A stretch of DNA of 64,000 nucleotides from Epithemia pelagica (GCA_946965045.2 OX337241.1:2599744-2663743), one strand, 5' to 3'; shown: positions 1 through 11,238, counted from the first letter of the stretch. Program-made: numbers and translations. Notes: a model not told the origin generated them from the letters alone.

Positions 1-522
1 ACGACAATAAGTTGTATTAGACGACAGCCACTACATGATCGGCACCATTCGTGGTCGTGGTTTTGTTGTTGGTGCTGCCTTGTTCGGTACGAGACACAAA
101 GTTGTAGTGGTCGAGGTCTAAAACACTGCTGTTCGACAGTGTTGTAATCGTGCAACAAGATTTCGGTGGAACTGGCATTGAGGGTCAAAGCATCGCAATG
201 GGGAGCAACTTGTTTCCAGGCATGGACAATCGAACGAGCAAGAATACTGAGACAGGAAGAAGTGGTGGTGAACGTTTCCTGACTCGTCGTCGTCGTCGTC
301 AATGCCACGGGAAAGCCCAGAAAGTCCAACTTTCAAGACGGAATTTAATACAGTCGGATCCACGGCAATGACACCATCAGTTTCGTCCATTTGAGGTATG
401 TCAGGAGGAGGAAAGATGACGGCCTTCTTCTTCTTTTGTGGTTGCGTTGGTAGTTCGGGACGAGACTCGATTCCTTGTTGTCGTTCTGGTCCATTTCGAC
501 AACAGGCACGACCGATCCGATT

Positions 523-1282
523 TCATGGGTTCCTCTTGGACATGTTCTGGAGGGACTTCGCTGTCCTTGTTGCGACGGTCCTCCTCACGAGACGAAATCT
601 CATTGGGAGGAGACCACCACGACGATGACAATGTTGTAGGGGTTTGTATCGTGGGCGTTTCGACTTGGAAGGCGTACGTCCCTGGTCATTGGGTTCCGCC
701 ATGGGAGCAGGAAGCTTGATGGTCAAGAATCGAACACATTCGGTCGAATGGGCTTGACAGGCCATATGAATCGGCAAAATCCCCACCAAGAATCCTACCA
801 CTTCCAACGATGAGGCGACATTGCCATCCTCGGCCGTCTCCTCCGTGGCTGGTGGTTGGACAGCCGACATTGTGGATTTGTCATTTGCGTCGTCATCTTC
901 ATTGGGCCATTCCGGAGCACGTTGACTCCTCCGAAAGGACAAACTGTTCTTGGTCATCATATTGGAATTGGACATGACACGTTCCTCCCTCCTTACTTCC
1001 ATCCAAAGTCGACTCATTGCGAAATTTGAGGAAGAACCATAAGAAGCGGACCACATTAGGTCCAACAAGGTTTTGCCTTGTCGTGCCTCTGCTCATGCTC
1101 CTCTTATCATCGGACATATGGATCCACCTGTTTCGTCCTTTTGTGAACCAAAGCCAAATCGAGAAGCTGGACCAAACTCTTCCTTTTCGGAATGGACCAC
1201 TGTCATCGGTTCCTGCCCTAGCTGTCACAGGTACCAATCCATGGACGACGATGTAAAGTGCCATGATACCACCCCAAAGCAC
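523..1282 (-). other. Possible fragment of an uncharacterised minus-strand gene
   Basis: Two overlapping minus-strand open frames (899-1282 and 523-1068) and shorter ones down to 118 look partly coding but cannot be joined. One stretch near 760-800 reads like one ankyrin helix pair (GILPIHMACQ followed by a hydrophobic segment), a pattern common in diatom ankyrin proteins. It is a single weak match. The rest is acidic and serine-rich. Frames change several times without clear introns, so this may be a decayed gene or the 3' part of a gene entering from the left. I do not assign a function. Confidence 0.2.
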
Positions 1283-1446
1283 CAGAATCTACCACTTGTA
1301 GAGACACAGAAGCCGGGTCATTCCCTCCACGCCTTGACAACAAACAAGTATGTTCTATCTTGCACCTTGTTCTTTGTACTTTGGAGTGAGCACTTACTAT
1401 TGCAATTGAACGTAGGAAACAAGTCAACCACTCGAGAACTAAACGG

Positions 1447-2624
1447 CTAGGTTTCATCATTCCCTTTATCATTCTGGCGCGTATTGGGCCTTGCCCGTTT
1501 ACGAGCTGGTGTCCAGATGGAGAAGGGTGAGATATCAACATCTCGGATACCCTTACATTCAAGAGAATGATACCATCCGTTCAATTGCTGCTCAAAGAGT
1601 CGATGAAAACACCACGAATTCCTATCCATAAGTGGTAATGTCGTGCAGGACAGATCCTCCTCTTCACTAATCACGGCAACTTGATTGGCAACAGTCACCA
1701 TACTGCAGCCAAGACGGCCTTCTCCGAGTGGTGGGAGATTCCACACGCGGTTGTGGTGCGTATCCAATACTTCGACGGTTTGACGGCTTCCTCCTGCCAC
1801 AACCAAACAGGATCCCACGGCAACCACTCCACAAGAATACCGTGGGTCGGAAAGCACCAAATCAGAATGAGTGGTCCAAGCGGACGAGAAGGAAATGACA
1901 GTAGACAAAGTGTCGTCGTTTCTCTCCTCTGCAAAGTCCAAATACTCCACCGAATCAAGATTGCCGTCCGCGTTTTCGCCTCCAATGACAAAGATGCGGT
2001 GACCAATGACTGCACTGACACAAAATGATCGAGGAACAATCATGGATGGTCCAGTAGTGACAATGTGATTGTCTGTATCAATAATATCCACCGACGACAA
2101 ATAACAATGGCTGTAGCCACCCATTACAACGATGTATCGATTGAGAACCGCGACAGCACAACATGCACTTCGTTCCGTTGATAAGCGGCAATTCAATGTC
2201 GTCCAATTACTCGCATGTGTGGGGCTTGTTGTTAAAGATGATTGTAGCAAATCATTGACATCGATTCGTTCGATACAATCCCATTCTACAACTAGATCTC
2301 TTCCTCCCACAACGTAGACACCTCCGTTGCATACAACAGCACCATGTCCCCAACGTGTCTTGTTCATGGGCGGTCGTTCTCGCCACTGCATGTTTGGATC
2401 TGCTAGATTCAATGCAAGAACGGAATCTCGGCACCAACCTCCCATCACGACGACCGTTTGTCTCTTGTTGTTGCTGTTATTGTCTTTATCCGGATGACTG
2501 AAGCATGACGATGACGTCGTCCACCACCCTCAAGAGGAGGCCAGTCATTTTGATTCCACTCTGGTGTCTCGTCCAAAAGGACAAGGCCCGACTGCCATGC
2601 TTGTTCTTTCAATGTCGTGGTCAT
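1447..2624 (-). CDS. Kelch-repeat (beta-propeller) protein with a one-base frameshift
   Basis: Kelch repeats fold into a beta-propeller used for protein binding; partner and pathway cannot be told. The main open frame (from about 2529 to the TAG at 1447) shows repeated blades with the hallmark of hydrophobic strand plus Gly-Gly (VVVMGGW, VYVVGGRD, IVVMGGY, IFVIGGEN, LVVAGGS), each preceded by the typical R-x-x-H/C-A-x-V strand. The first blade starts in another frame: an ATG at 2624 opens a peptide ending in PPLEGGGRRHRHASVI, which is the missing first strand. The frames meet around 2463-2497, where one lost C in a CC(C) run would explain the break. No GT-AG intron fits. The gene is either recently broken or contains an assembly deletion. 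A 33-nt motif shared with another promoter lies about 165 bp upstream. The C-terminus is basic. Confidence 0.7.
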
Positions 2625-2789
2625 GGTTTACTCAATTTCTTTGCTGAGCGACGCTCATGTGGGAATGGGAGGTCAACATGGTGTCTGTCGTCCGACACAC
2701 AGACCACTGTATCGCACATAAACTACATGACATGTCGTATCTTTTGTTCACTCAGACATGGTGTTTGACTTACTTCCTAGCGAAAATTT

Positions 2790-2822
2790 GAGTCATGAGA
2801 TTTCGTGACTGCCTCTTTTTGT
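2790..2822. repeat. 33-nt motif shared with 57223-57255
   Basis: This segment contains AGTCATGAGATTTCGTGACT, an imperfect palindrome, followed by a pyrimidine run. It is repeated with one mismatch at 57223-57255. Both copies lie about 150-170 bp upstream of a predicted start codon (2624 minus, 57371 plus), but in opposite orientation to their genes. It may be a promoter element or the residue of a dispersed repeat. Confidence 0.55.
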
Positions 2823-2991
2823 GCGTTCGTACATAAAAAGGTGTGATGAGAGGGAAGGGATAGAAGTGGAAGGGATCACTCTTCCGCTTGGGGTGTAGCG
2901 TATGATCACAAAAAGTAAAAAAAAATAGTTCTCAGATTTTTTTGCAGATTTGAGATTTGAGATCCACTTAACAGAATAAAGCCGGACGAAA

Positions 2992-3005
2992 AAGTACGTC
3001 TAAGG
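2992..3005 (+). repeat. Left terminal inverted repeat
   Basis: AAGTACGTCTAAGG; the inner 11 bases TACGTCTAAGG are a perfect inverted copy of the right end. The two mismatches fall in the outermost three bases, which would weaken recognition of this end if CACTA is needed. Confidence 0.6.
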
Positions 3006-3043
3006 AGGTTTTTTGAAGATAAGTGACTGGAATTCCACCAACA

Positions 3044-3225
3044 GGCGCGTGACACACGCCCAATAGGCGCGTGCAGCACCCCCAGAACATGGATCAAGCG
3101 CATTTGGCGCGTACGAAGCGCGTGGCGCTCCAGATTGCGCGTGAATGCGCGTGAAACGTGTAGACAACGCGTGAAACGTGTTGACACCCGCGTGAGCATG
3201 TTTATTGTATGTGGAAACGCGTGCA
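3044..3225. repeat. Left subterminal GCGCGTG array
   Basis: About ten copies of GCGCGTG, ACGCGTG or GCGCGTA with irregular spacing, including near-tandem GCGTGAAACGTGT pairs at about 3146-3182. The same motif is clustered at the other end of the element (10861-10910). By analogy with CACTA elements these are likely transposase-binding sites. CpG-rich DNA of this kind is not seen elsewhere in the left 10 kb. Confidence 0.5.
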
Positions 3226-3525
3226 CAGAGCCTAGCCTTTGCCTAGATACCTAACTACTAGCTACACATATAGCACCTAGTATTCCAGTCGCACGTAAAC
3301 TCCAAAAGCGACCCACAAATTTCTCCTCCACCACCAAATCACGTCACAGTGACATACGAAGAACAATGGACACAAAATCACAGAAGAACGCTGAAAATTA
3401 GATTTTCCTCACACAACAACCACACGAAAGATATACTCTCCCACTTTTGTGATCACTTTTTGACGATAGAGTCATAGAGTGCCTCATCCAACTCACACCA
3501 ACCCCCAACGCCCCAAAAAACACAC

Positions 3526-3563
3526 AGCAGCAGCAGCAACAACAACAACAACAACACAACAGC

Positions 3564-3654
<91 letters not shown>

Positions 3655-3680
3655 CAACAGCAACAACAACAACAACAGCT
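3526..3680 (+). repeat. CAA trinucleotide microsatellite
   Basis: About 50 units of CAA/CAG, interrupted twice by CACAACAG. All reading frames are open through it (poly-Q, poly-N, poly-T; poly-L, poly-V and poly-C on the other strand), so ORFs here are artefacts. It lies inside the DNA transposon, downstream of the transposase remnant. Confidence 0.95.
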
Positions 3681-3939
3681 ACAACAAACAGGCGAACACA
3701 AAGAGAATCATTTCCTTTTTCAAATTGGAAAGGTGCTAGGTAAGCCAAGTCGACAAGACAACAGTGAGAGTTCATTTTGTCGTTTTCCTATATGCCCACT
3801 AATCATTTTCTTCTGTTTCCATGAAAACCCAACCATGTGATCGCTGTTTGGCAACTATTTCTTCCCTCCTATCATCCCACAAGACAATTTTCAACGCTCT
3901 GAACGACTGGATTGGTGGTTCTGTTTGAAAAAGGGCGAA

Positions 3940-4694
3940 GACACCAAGTTGGTGCACCCATTTCATTCTCCCATCAATTTCCATCGACCAAAACTGGTTG
4001 GATTGCTGGATTGCCGCTACTTCTTCCCTCCTATTATCCCATAAGACCATTTTCAACAATCTGAACGGTCGGATTGGTGAGGATTCTATTGAACAAAGGG
4101 CAAAAGACACCAAGTTGGTGCACCCACTTCCTTCACCCCTCCATCTCCATCGACCAAGACCCTGTTGGATTGCTGTGTTGCTACTCCTTCTTGATTGGAA
4201 CGAGGGCCTAGACACCAAGTTGGTGCACCCATTTCCTTCACCCCTCCATTTCCATCGACCAAGACCCTGTTGGATTGCTGTGTTGCTACTCCTTCTCAAT
4301 TGGAACAAGGGCCGAGACACCAAGTTGGTGCACCCACTTCCTTCACCCCTCCATTTCCATCGACCAAGACCCTGTTGGATTGCTGTGTTGCTACTCCTTC
4401 TCAATTGGAACAAGGGCCGAGACACCAAGTTGGTGCACCCACTTCCTTCACCCCTCCATTTCCATCGACCAAGACCCTGTTGGATTGCTGTGTTGCTACT
4501 CCTTCTTGATTGGAACAAGGGCCTAGACACCAAGTTGGTGCACCCATTTCCTTCACCCCTCCATTTCCATCGACCAAGACCCCGTTGGATTGCTGTGTTG
4601 CTACTCCTTCTTGATTGGAACAAGGGCCTAGACACCAAGTTGGTGCACCCATTTCCTTCACCCCTCCATTTCCATCGACCAAGACCCTGTTGGA
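3940..4694. repeat. 105-bp minisatellite, five good and two divergent copies
   Basis: Units starting with GACACCAAGTTGGTGCACCC occur at 4211, 4316, 4421, 4526 and 4631, each exactly 105 bp apart. Divergent, degraded units start at about 4107 and 3940. The period is 35 codons and both strands stay open, so long repetitive ORFs appear on both. Each unit contains the palindrome CACCAAGTTGGTG. The array replaces the expected 3' part of the transposase gene: the transposase frame runs straight into it at about 4700. Whether any strand is translated is unknown. Confidence 0.9.
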
Positions 4695-7511
4695 TTGCTG
4701 ATTGGTGCATACCGCCGTATACCATCCATCATTATCTTGACAGATTCAACTGATCGTCGCGCTGTTTCCTTCGCGGCAGGAGAACGTGGGTCGCTATCCC
4801 AAAATCTATCCATCCTTGTCCAGTTGTTGAAACAGAGTATTGTCTCAAACAGGAAGAGGAAATCCAGATATGGTTCCCGCTCACCTTCATCCCAGATCGA
4901 TGCATATGCCACAGGGTCATCGTTGAATACTGTTTCGCTCGTAACCTGTACCTCAATGTGAGGTTCACAATATTGGTAATCTTCATTTTCCTGTACATGA
5001 CCGGGCAGATTGTCGTTGATATTTGTGGTTATTTCTTCGTTCCTATCATCCACAGATGAGTCATTCTCATCCGAATCGGATGAATCATCAGCGATACTGT
5101 GGTGTACAACCCGTTTCTTTTTCGATTGTCGTTGACGTTTATTGTTGGTAGAGGATACGTTGTTTTGTCCAGCGCCCATTCGTTGTGGTTTTTTCTCTTT
5201 TTTTCTCATTGTTTTTTCTTTCTCTTCTGTTCTTTCTCTTCTTCCTTTTTCTTTCGTCTCTCTTCTTCTTCTTTGCACCATTGTTTCCACTCTGCAACTA
5301 CTTTTTTCCATTTCTCCGCCATAGTCGAAGCGAAAATAAGATGACCACGAACAGAAACACACAAAGCGGCTGAGACAAACATGATACCAACCCATTCATT
5401 GGCTGTTACCTTTGTAACATTACTGATACCTGCAGAGAAGGATGTTCTGGGGTACCCCCAACTAGAAGAATAAGAGAATACCGACTGCCGGTTGGCTCGG
5501 AAGAAAGAGATGTACAAGAAATCAAACATGGCTTTTTCTCTCATTGTCATCAGAGCAAAGAAATCAGTCATGATATATTTCATGATCCCCGATTTCAAAG
5601 TATGTAATACATCACAACATGCCGCGGTAAAAATCCCATGTGTTTTATTAACACCCTCACCCAAATACAAATGGTTGTAGATGTTGTTCACTGGGTATTG
5701 TCCAATCTGATGTAAAATTTTCTTGGAATTGTTCACAGGTTCTCTCCAAGGATCCTCTCTTGGATCATCTATACCGGGTTGTCCAGAATCGATAACTACT
5801 GGGTTTCCTGATGGTTTTTCTAAACCAAGCACACGGAGGCTTCTGAAATGGATAGGGTTTTTGAAGAGGTAGTTGCATGTGGACCATGGGTATCTAGACT
5901 CCCGAGGTGTGCAATCACACTGCCAAACAAGCCGGCCAACACTTTGATGATGAGATGCATATCTTCCTGCGATGTTATCTTGTGACTTCGCATCTCCCTT
6001 TATCATGATCACGGGTAATACTTATCTCACCACCTTCTCGATCCCATGGATCCGTAATCGCATCCACAATCCACCTCGATTCTGTATCTTCAAAAGAGCT
6101 TGGTGTATTCGCGAGAGCTGTGCATGATAATTCCGACAGGGGGACCCCCTATCCAAGATGTATTTGGCCCCAGATGACTTCCGTTCCATATCTGTGATCA
6201 ACCCTAAGATGATTTGTCTATTCGGTTTTCGCATTTCAGACATCGTCAAAAATGAAGGTACCATAACAACTGGTTCCGCATTAAATCGACCATCCCCCGT
6301 CGCGTGTGTCTTATCCATATAAGACAATAAACCAACAACGAAAGTATCGTTGTCATGTCTGTATTTCCGTACGGTACGTTGGAAAACATGGCCATCTTGT
6401 ATGTTTTCGAGACATTTATTTGGTATATAAGGGCGATACGGGTCATCATCACATAATATTGTTTTATCCTTGGAAGTGGCTTCAGGATCTTGCAAGACAC
6501 CTCGAAGTTGATGCACAAAATCAAATATAACGGTATCAACGGACTTCTCGCTGTCTGGAACGATTATATCCTTTTTGGTTGTAACTTCCATTGGGACGGT
6601 GACAATCTTTGGTTTGGGGAAATCGAAACCTCTTTTTTCGAATTTCGCCATGAATCCCTTTCGCCGTGGATGTTTTTTATTGAAAAAACGTGAGCCACAA
6701 CACTCGTTAGTAGAATCAATCCATGCCAAAATGGCATCGAACATGAACTTCGGACACCCAGCATTCCGGAGGAGTATGGCCAACCTCAATAAAGCCTTGT
6801 CATCTTCGGAAAATCGGAGACCATTTTGTTCAAGATACACTGGAAATTCCAAAGGATTGTCTTTTGAGTTTCCATCGATAACATGGTCATCACTGGATGA
6901 ACCTTTGCCTTGGACATCCTCATTGTCATCGACAGTTTGTTGGAGCCCATCATCATGATCTGCTGGTGGTCCCTCTTCTTGGTCATCATCTGATTCTTCC
7001 TCATTCTCAGACGACAGCAAGGAATGAGCAATATTTGTACTATTCTGACATGGCTTTCTCACGATGGGTTGTTTTTGTGTAGTGGGTTGCAGATCCTCTC
7101 TTTCCTCATCTTCTCGATCGTCCGCCCAGGGTATCCCTACAGCACTATCATCGGTTCCTCCATTTTCTCTGAAATCCCTACAGCACTATCATCGGTTCCT
7201 CCATTTTCTAAAAGATTTCCCTGATCTTTATCATGAGAGGTATTGTTCTCGACTCCAGCAGTTTCGTGGCATATCATGGACGATTCGTGCTCCAATGCAT
7301 GTGAGACCAAAGTGCCGTTTTCTCTCTTGGTATTACAAACCCTTTCATGTTGGAAGATACCGGAGACGTGGAATAATACATGACAATTTCTACATTTACG
7401 ACATGGAAGAATGGAACCACCTGTACTTGCATTTGGATCTTCGCCCACCCATTGATCTTTGATGACGGAAGGTTTATTTCTCAAATACCTTGGTTTACAA
7501 GGACGGCCCAT
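4658..7511 (-). pseudogene. Plavaka/CACTA-like (KDZ-type) transposase, broken
   Basis: The product would be the DDE transposase of the 2.99-10.93 kb element. From the N-terminus: a zinc-finger-like C-x2-C-x2-C segment (ORF 7511-7137); an acidic linker; then blocks I recognise from Plavaka-type transposases. These are a catalytic-looking MDKT, a FLTMSEMRKPNRQIILG block, a second acidic block GDAKSQD-x-x-AGRY, a cysteine segment CDCTPRESRYPW, and HGIFTAACCDVLHTLK near a predicted helix. The C-terminal block (FLFLFETILCFNNW) is in yet another frame. Lesions: a 41-bp tandem duplication at 7133-7214 shifts the frame; an in-frame TAA lies at 6022-6024 with homology continuing; a further frameshift lies in a Lys/Glu-rich tract near 5210-5260; the 3' end is lost into the minisatellite. 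Not functional as read. Confidence 0.6.
7133..7214. repeat. 41-bp tandem duplication that breaks the transposase frame
   Basis: Two nearly perfect copies begin with ATCCCTACAGCACTATCATC at 7133 and 7174. Because 41 is not a multiple of three, the duplication changes frame. The upstream and downstream transposase frames differ by exactly the remainder of 41 modulo 3, so removal of one unit would bring them into register. This identifies the causal mutation. Confidence 0.9.
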
Positions 7512-7640
7512 GGTATTGGTTTTGTGGTCCTTAGTCTTTGTGGAATGAGAATCATTGCTAGTGTGACGACTGACACGAATGGTTTCGATTTTATGGTCGC
7601 CCGGCTCGCTTTCTCATTGGTTGTGGATGGATATGGTTTA

Positions 7641-7659
7641 CCCCCCCCCCCCCCCCCCC
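7641..7659 (+). repeat. Run of 19 cytosines
   Basis: An uninterrupted C homopolymer lies between the two divergent transposon genes. Its length is likely to vary and may be misassembled. Confidence 0.95.
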
Positions 7660-7946
7660 ATCCCCCATACTATGCCACATAAACTATGAGTCTATCAGTA
7701 CATGGGATCGGAACGAACACAAATGCCCATGTGGCATTGGACGTTTGAATGTATAATTGTCGCCTGTCGATTTGGTTCATTTCAAAGAAAACCGGGTGTA
7801 CTCGGAACAAACGGCTCGACTTTTGAAAGTTGATAGTCGAAAGGTAAGACCTCAATGAAAACGGATTGGCATAACATTCTCCTCTTGTTGCATCCAAAAC
7901 TCATTGCATTGTCAACACTTCTTATATCAGGTATACTCTTCTTGTC

Positions 7947-10281
7947 ATGTCGCCCCATTCTGAAACAAACCAGGGGACCAAGAATAGAAAACAAGGAAGC
8001 CAACACTGTGGTGATCCAAAGCAAGATAAAAAGGACAACCAAAGCAGTAAGAATTCAGCGTTCCATGGTTTATCTGGTGGCAAAGATGCTGGAGAAAGCA
8101 GTACCGATGATGAAACAGACGACGAAGAAATAACGATCAGAGATGTCAACAACAAGAATAGCAATGATGACCGTAACCAAGAGGATTCAGGATCCGTATC
8201 TGAAAAGAGTCAGGTAATATTTCAGGAAAGAGGAGGACGGGGAGCTTCATCCAACGAATCCCAGGACCAAGGTAGTACCATGAGCTGTATAAGAACCCGT
8301 GGTGTTACTAATACAGGAGCACCTATGGAATCCGAACACAATACTGCTGTTATGAATGGAGTCGACCATGGTCAACGAGTTCCTTATAATGCGAATGGAG
8401 TTGCTCCATATCCGAATCATACCCATCCTTATCCTCACCAGCAACCAAATCCATCGGTGTTGTCATTTCTTCCTCAAGGGCAACAACAACATCAGGTCCA
8501 TACACAGTTCAATTATTCCCAAGCTCCTGTTGGGGGGCAACAACATCATCATTTCCCGGCGGCCTCATCATCTACGATTTATCAACAACAAGGAACTGGT
8601 ATTATGGTGCATCAAGGATACCCACAACAGCAGATGATGTCTGTCCCATACTCACCCAATGGGGGCGTTCTGATGCAAGGAGGCGCTGGTGTTCACCAAC
8701 CACAGCAAACACAGATGCACCATATGGATACAAATAATATTGAGTGCGCAGCTAATGACAATGGTGGTGTGACTGTAATGTCGCACCAAGATGTTGAAAA
8801 TATTATGGAAGAGGTTATGGGTGGTGGTGGTGGTGGTGGTGGTGGAGGAGTCAGTCGCGTTTGTAAGTAAGGTGTACTTCCTTTGTTTTGTTTGTGCCTT
8901 ATCGGTATTGACTGGTTAGAGTGGAACTCTAAATCTGGGTTGATGTGGGTTTGGAAATGTACAATCGAAAAAGATGTGGACTTCTGGATGGATGATGTTT
9001 CCTCACTTTCTGATCTCTCTTGGTCGTCATCATCTCTTGTAGCCATGGAAGTTGGAGGCGATAGCTCAATGGTTGCATCATCTATCTATGGTACTAGTGA
9101 TGGTCAGAGTTCTGGGGCTAATGCAACGGCTGGTGAGAGGGAAAGAAGGAGAGAAGACAAGAGGGAAAGAAAGAGAGAACAGCAAAGAAAGAGCAGGAGA
9201 AAATAAAAGGATCTACCCTTAGCTTGTCGTACGGATGAGTTCCAGACTTTTGTGCCTGATGTTGCTTGGAGGTACGTGAAGTATTTCTCACTTGCCGATG
9301 ATTGTGATGCAGATGATAATGGATTATGGCATTTGGGGAAGGATCACTTCAAGGCGTATTTCGAACGAGAAAAGATTATTGGTGATGTGGCTAAGGCAAA
9401 GTGGTGGGAAAGGTATTTCCCCCATTTGAGGAAAGAATTCAGAGGCAAGAAGAGATCAAATGTTCTACAATCGCTAAGGTTCAGGTTCATGAGTAAGTCG
9501 GTACTGTCTTGGTGCTATCTTGTTCTCATTCTTGTGGAAAGTTTTGCTCTAACATGAGCCTTCCTGCCTGGCAGAACATTTCTCGTTGAATCTATGGAGA
9601 ACACATGGTGGTGGAATTGTTCAGCGACAATTCCCTAAGTTATTGGTTGACGATGAAAATCTAGGTCCTATGCCAAGTCTTGAAGAGATGATGCAAATGA
9701 GAGGAGTGAATGGAGACAATGATGCTTATGTTTTCATGTTTGAAGTATTTGGGGGGTCGGTTTATGGAGATGGAATGGTGAGAGATATCATTAATCAAGA
9801 TATTACAGCTAATACACCAGAAGCACAAAAGCAAGCAATATGGAAGGAAGCGATGAGTAAGTTTACTACAAGTGATGAAGCATTCATTCTCTTAGCTCTT
9901 GAAGATTCATGGGATGCATGGGCTCTGAGGAGCAGACAAGAGTTCAAACAAAAGTTGTACAAAGAAGACCCTGCTTGGTGTCAAGCGCACCAAATTAATG
10001 AAGACATTGATACAGATGGAGTAGAACAATACAAGTATTCAGGTTGTGCAAACAAAAAGGGACGTGGTATGAGTGATATTGGCCTTGATCGTCTTGATGA
10101 ATTGCAGCAGAAGGTGAGGGATGATCGAGAATATGTATCAGTTGATGGACTGTTTCAGAGACAAAATGTGTTCATGGAGATTCTTAAGAAACATCGGGAG
10201 AGGATGGGATATGTGGACAGTGCTGATCAAGATCAACCGCAGCAGAAAAAGCGGAGGAAGCACGGACTCTGGTTTTTTTAA
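7947..10281 (+). CDS. Transposon-linked accessory protein, four exons
   Basis: Proposed exons: 7947-8862, 9043-9132, 9223-9492 and 9575-10281. The last intron (9493-9574, GTAAGT...GGCAG) joins the frames exactly. The first (8863-9042, GTAAGT...TTGTAG) and second (9133-9222, GTGAGA...CCTTAG) also keep the frame. If the second intron is retained, a very basic tail ends at 9206. The N-terminal half (about 300 aa) is acidic, then Q/H/P-rich with a glycine run, probably disordered. The C-terminal 320 aa are folded and include FEVFGGSVYG, EAFILLALEDSWDAW and a KYSGCANKKG motif followed by a charged helix. I associate such a C-terminal region with repeated diatom ORFs of unknown function. The protein ends in a basic, NLS-like segment. 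It is divergent from the transposase and lies inside the same terminal repeats, so an accessory transposition or host-interaction role is inferred, not shown. Confidence 0.55.
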
Positions 10282-10370
10282 ATAGTATCTCTTCGTTAGC
10301 TTCTGTGCATGTTTTCACATTCTTCTGTGGATGGTATCGATTGTGTTGTGAAATGAGTTACCATAAGTGT

Positions 10371-10590
10371 GTGGCTTCTGCTGGTGCTTTTGGAGCCTGA
10401 GATGCAAAAGGTGGGTGGCTTCTGTCGGTGCTTTCGGTGCCTGAGATGCAAAAGGTGGGTGGCTTCTGCCAGTGCTTTCGGAGCATGGGATGCTAATGGT
10501 GTGTGGCTTCCGCTGGTGCTTTCGGAGCATGGGATGCAAAAGGTGAGTGGCTTCGGCTGGTGTCATTGGAGAATGGGATAGGAGAGATTG
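10371..10590 (+). repeat. 44-bp minisatellite, five copies
   Basis: Units starting GTGGCTTC recur at 10371, 10415, 10459, 10503 and 10547 (period 44), increasingly diverged at the right. The array follows the stop codon of the accessory gene and may form part of its 3' UTR. Confidence 0.9.
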
Positions 10591-10860
10591 GGGGTTTGCC
10601 CTTGTGTTATTGCACCTGTGGAGAGGGTGTATAGATGCCTTGTTCCGATGAGGTTGGTACTTTGTGTTCAGAGTGTTTTGGACGTGAAGGGCAAGGTCAG
10701 TGTGCTTAGAAGGTAAGTTCTCTGTGCGTGGAAGATGGGAGTGTGCGTGCGTGGAAGCTAGGGTCGCCGTGAATGTGTATGATGTTGTATGTGCGTGGTG
10801 GTGGGGGGGGGGATTAGTCAAAATGGTGTAAATCCGTATAAAAAAACCGGGTACGAAAAA

Positions 10861-10929
10861 TGGCGCATGCCGACGGCGCGTATGGGGTGCGCGTTTTGGG
10901 GGCGCGTGACGCTGCCCTTAGACGTAGTG
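10861..10929. repeat. Right subterminal motifs and right terminal inverted repeat
   Basis: GCGCATG, GCGCGTA, GCGCGT and GCGCGTG sit in 50 bp and match the left array. They are followed by the end CCTTAGACGTAGTG (10916-10929), which inverted begins with CACTA. Confidence 0.55.
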
Positions 10930-11085
10930 AAAAAGAAGAATCTCAGAATCTCACTTGAAGGAAGACTAGACTACAATAAAGATTTAGTTTGTGTAGGCGA
11001 TCACGGATTGAAGCAAACCATGCCCACAAAAAAACAAAACACAAAACGGTGAACGGTCTGCCACTGCCATCCCTTTTTTTGAGCT

Positions 11086-11238
11086 CAAATTACAACACCG
11101 ATACTGGATGAAAAATCGTCCAAATCAAAGAAGTGGCTACTTTATCTGCCAACGATATGAGCGACTGGCGAGGGGCTAGAGCTCGCCGATTGCTAGCTAG
11201 ATCGCCCAAATTCCGGCCACTATCATAGCCATATTTTG
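11086..11238 (+). repeat. 153-bp dispersed repeat, copy 1
   Basis: This stretch is nearly identical (one difference seen) to 23512-23664. It begins CAAATTACAACACCG and ends CCATATTTTG, and contains the palindrome-rich CTAGAGCTCGCC and GCTAGCTAG segments. No coding potential or terminal repeats are obvious. A TTTGAGCTC motif adjoins this copy on the left and the other copy on the right, so the real unit may be larger and rearranged. Confidence 0.8.

Larger units (their letters stand above)
2992..10929. mobile_element. CACTA/Plavaka-like DNA transposon, about 7.9 kb, with two divergent genes
   Basis: The right end reads, inward, CACTACGTCTAAGG (10929 to 10916). The left end reads AAGTACGTCTAAGG (2992-3005), matching 12 of 14 positions as inverted repeats. 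Both ends carry clusters of the motif GCGCGTG/GCGCGT (about 3044-3225 and 10861-10910), the layout expected for subterminal transposase-binding sites. AAA flanks both sides and could be the 3-bp target duplication, but poly-A is uninformative. Inside are a decayed transposase on the minus strand (4658-7511), a spliced divergent gene on the plus strand (7947-10281), and three tandem-repeat expansions. The CACTA start and two-gene layout fit the CACTA/Plavaka group; family placement is by motif only. Confidence 0.6.

Noticed and set aside
3398-3775. Long poly-Leu, poly-Val, poly-Cys and poly-Gln frames
   Set aside because: They are readings of the CAA microsatellite; all six frames are open for that reason.
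3799-4753. Two long repetitive ORFs on opposite strands (35-residue repeats)
   Set aside because: Both arise from a 105-bp tandem repeat whose length is a multiple of three; there is no start context or domain to favour either as a protein.
9133-9206. Basic-region (bZIP-like) segment ERERRREDKRERKREQ in the accessory gene
   Set aside because: It lies in a purine tract that fits an intron (9133-9222) and is followed by a stop; no leucine zipper follows.
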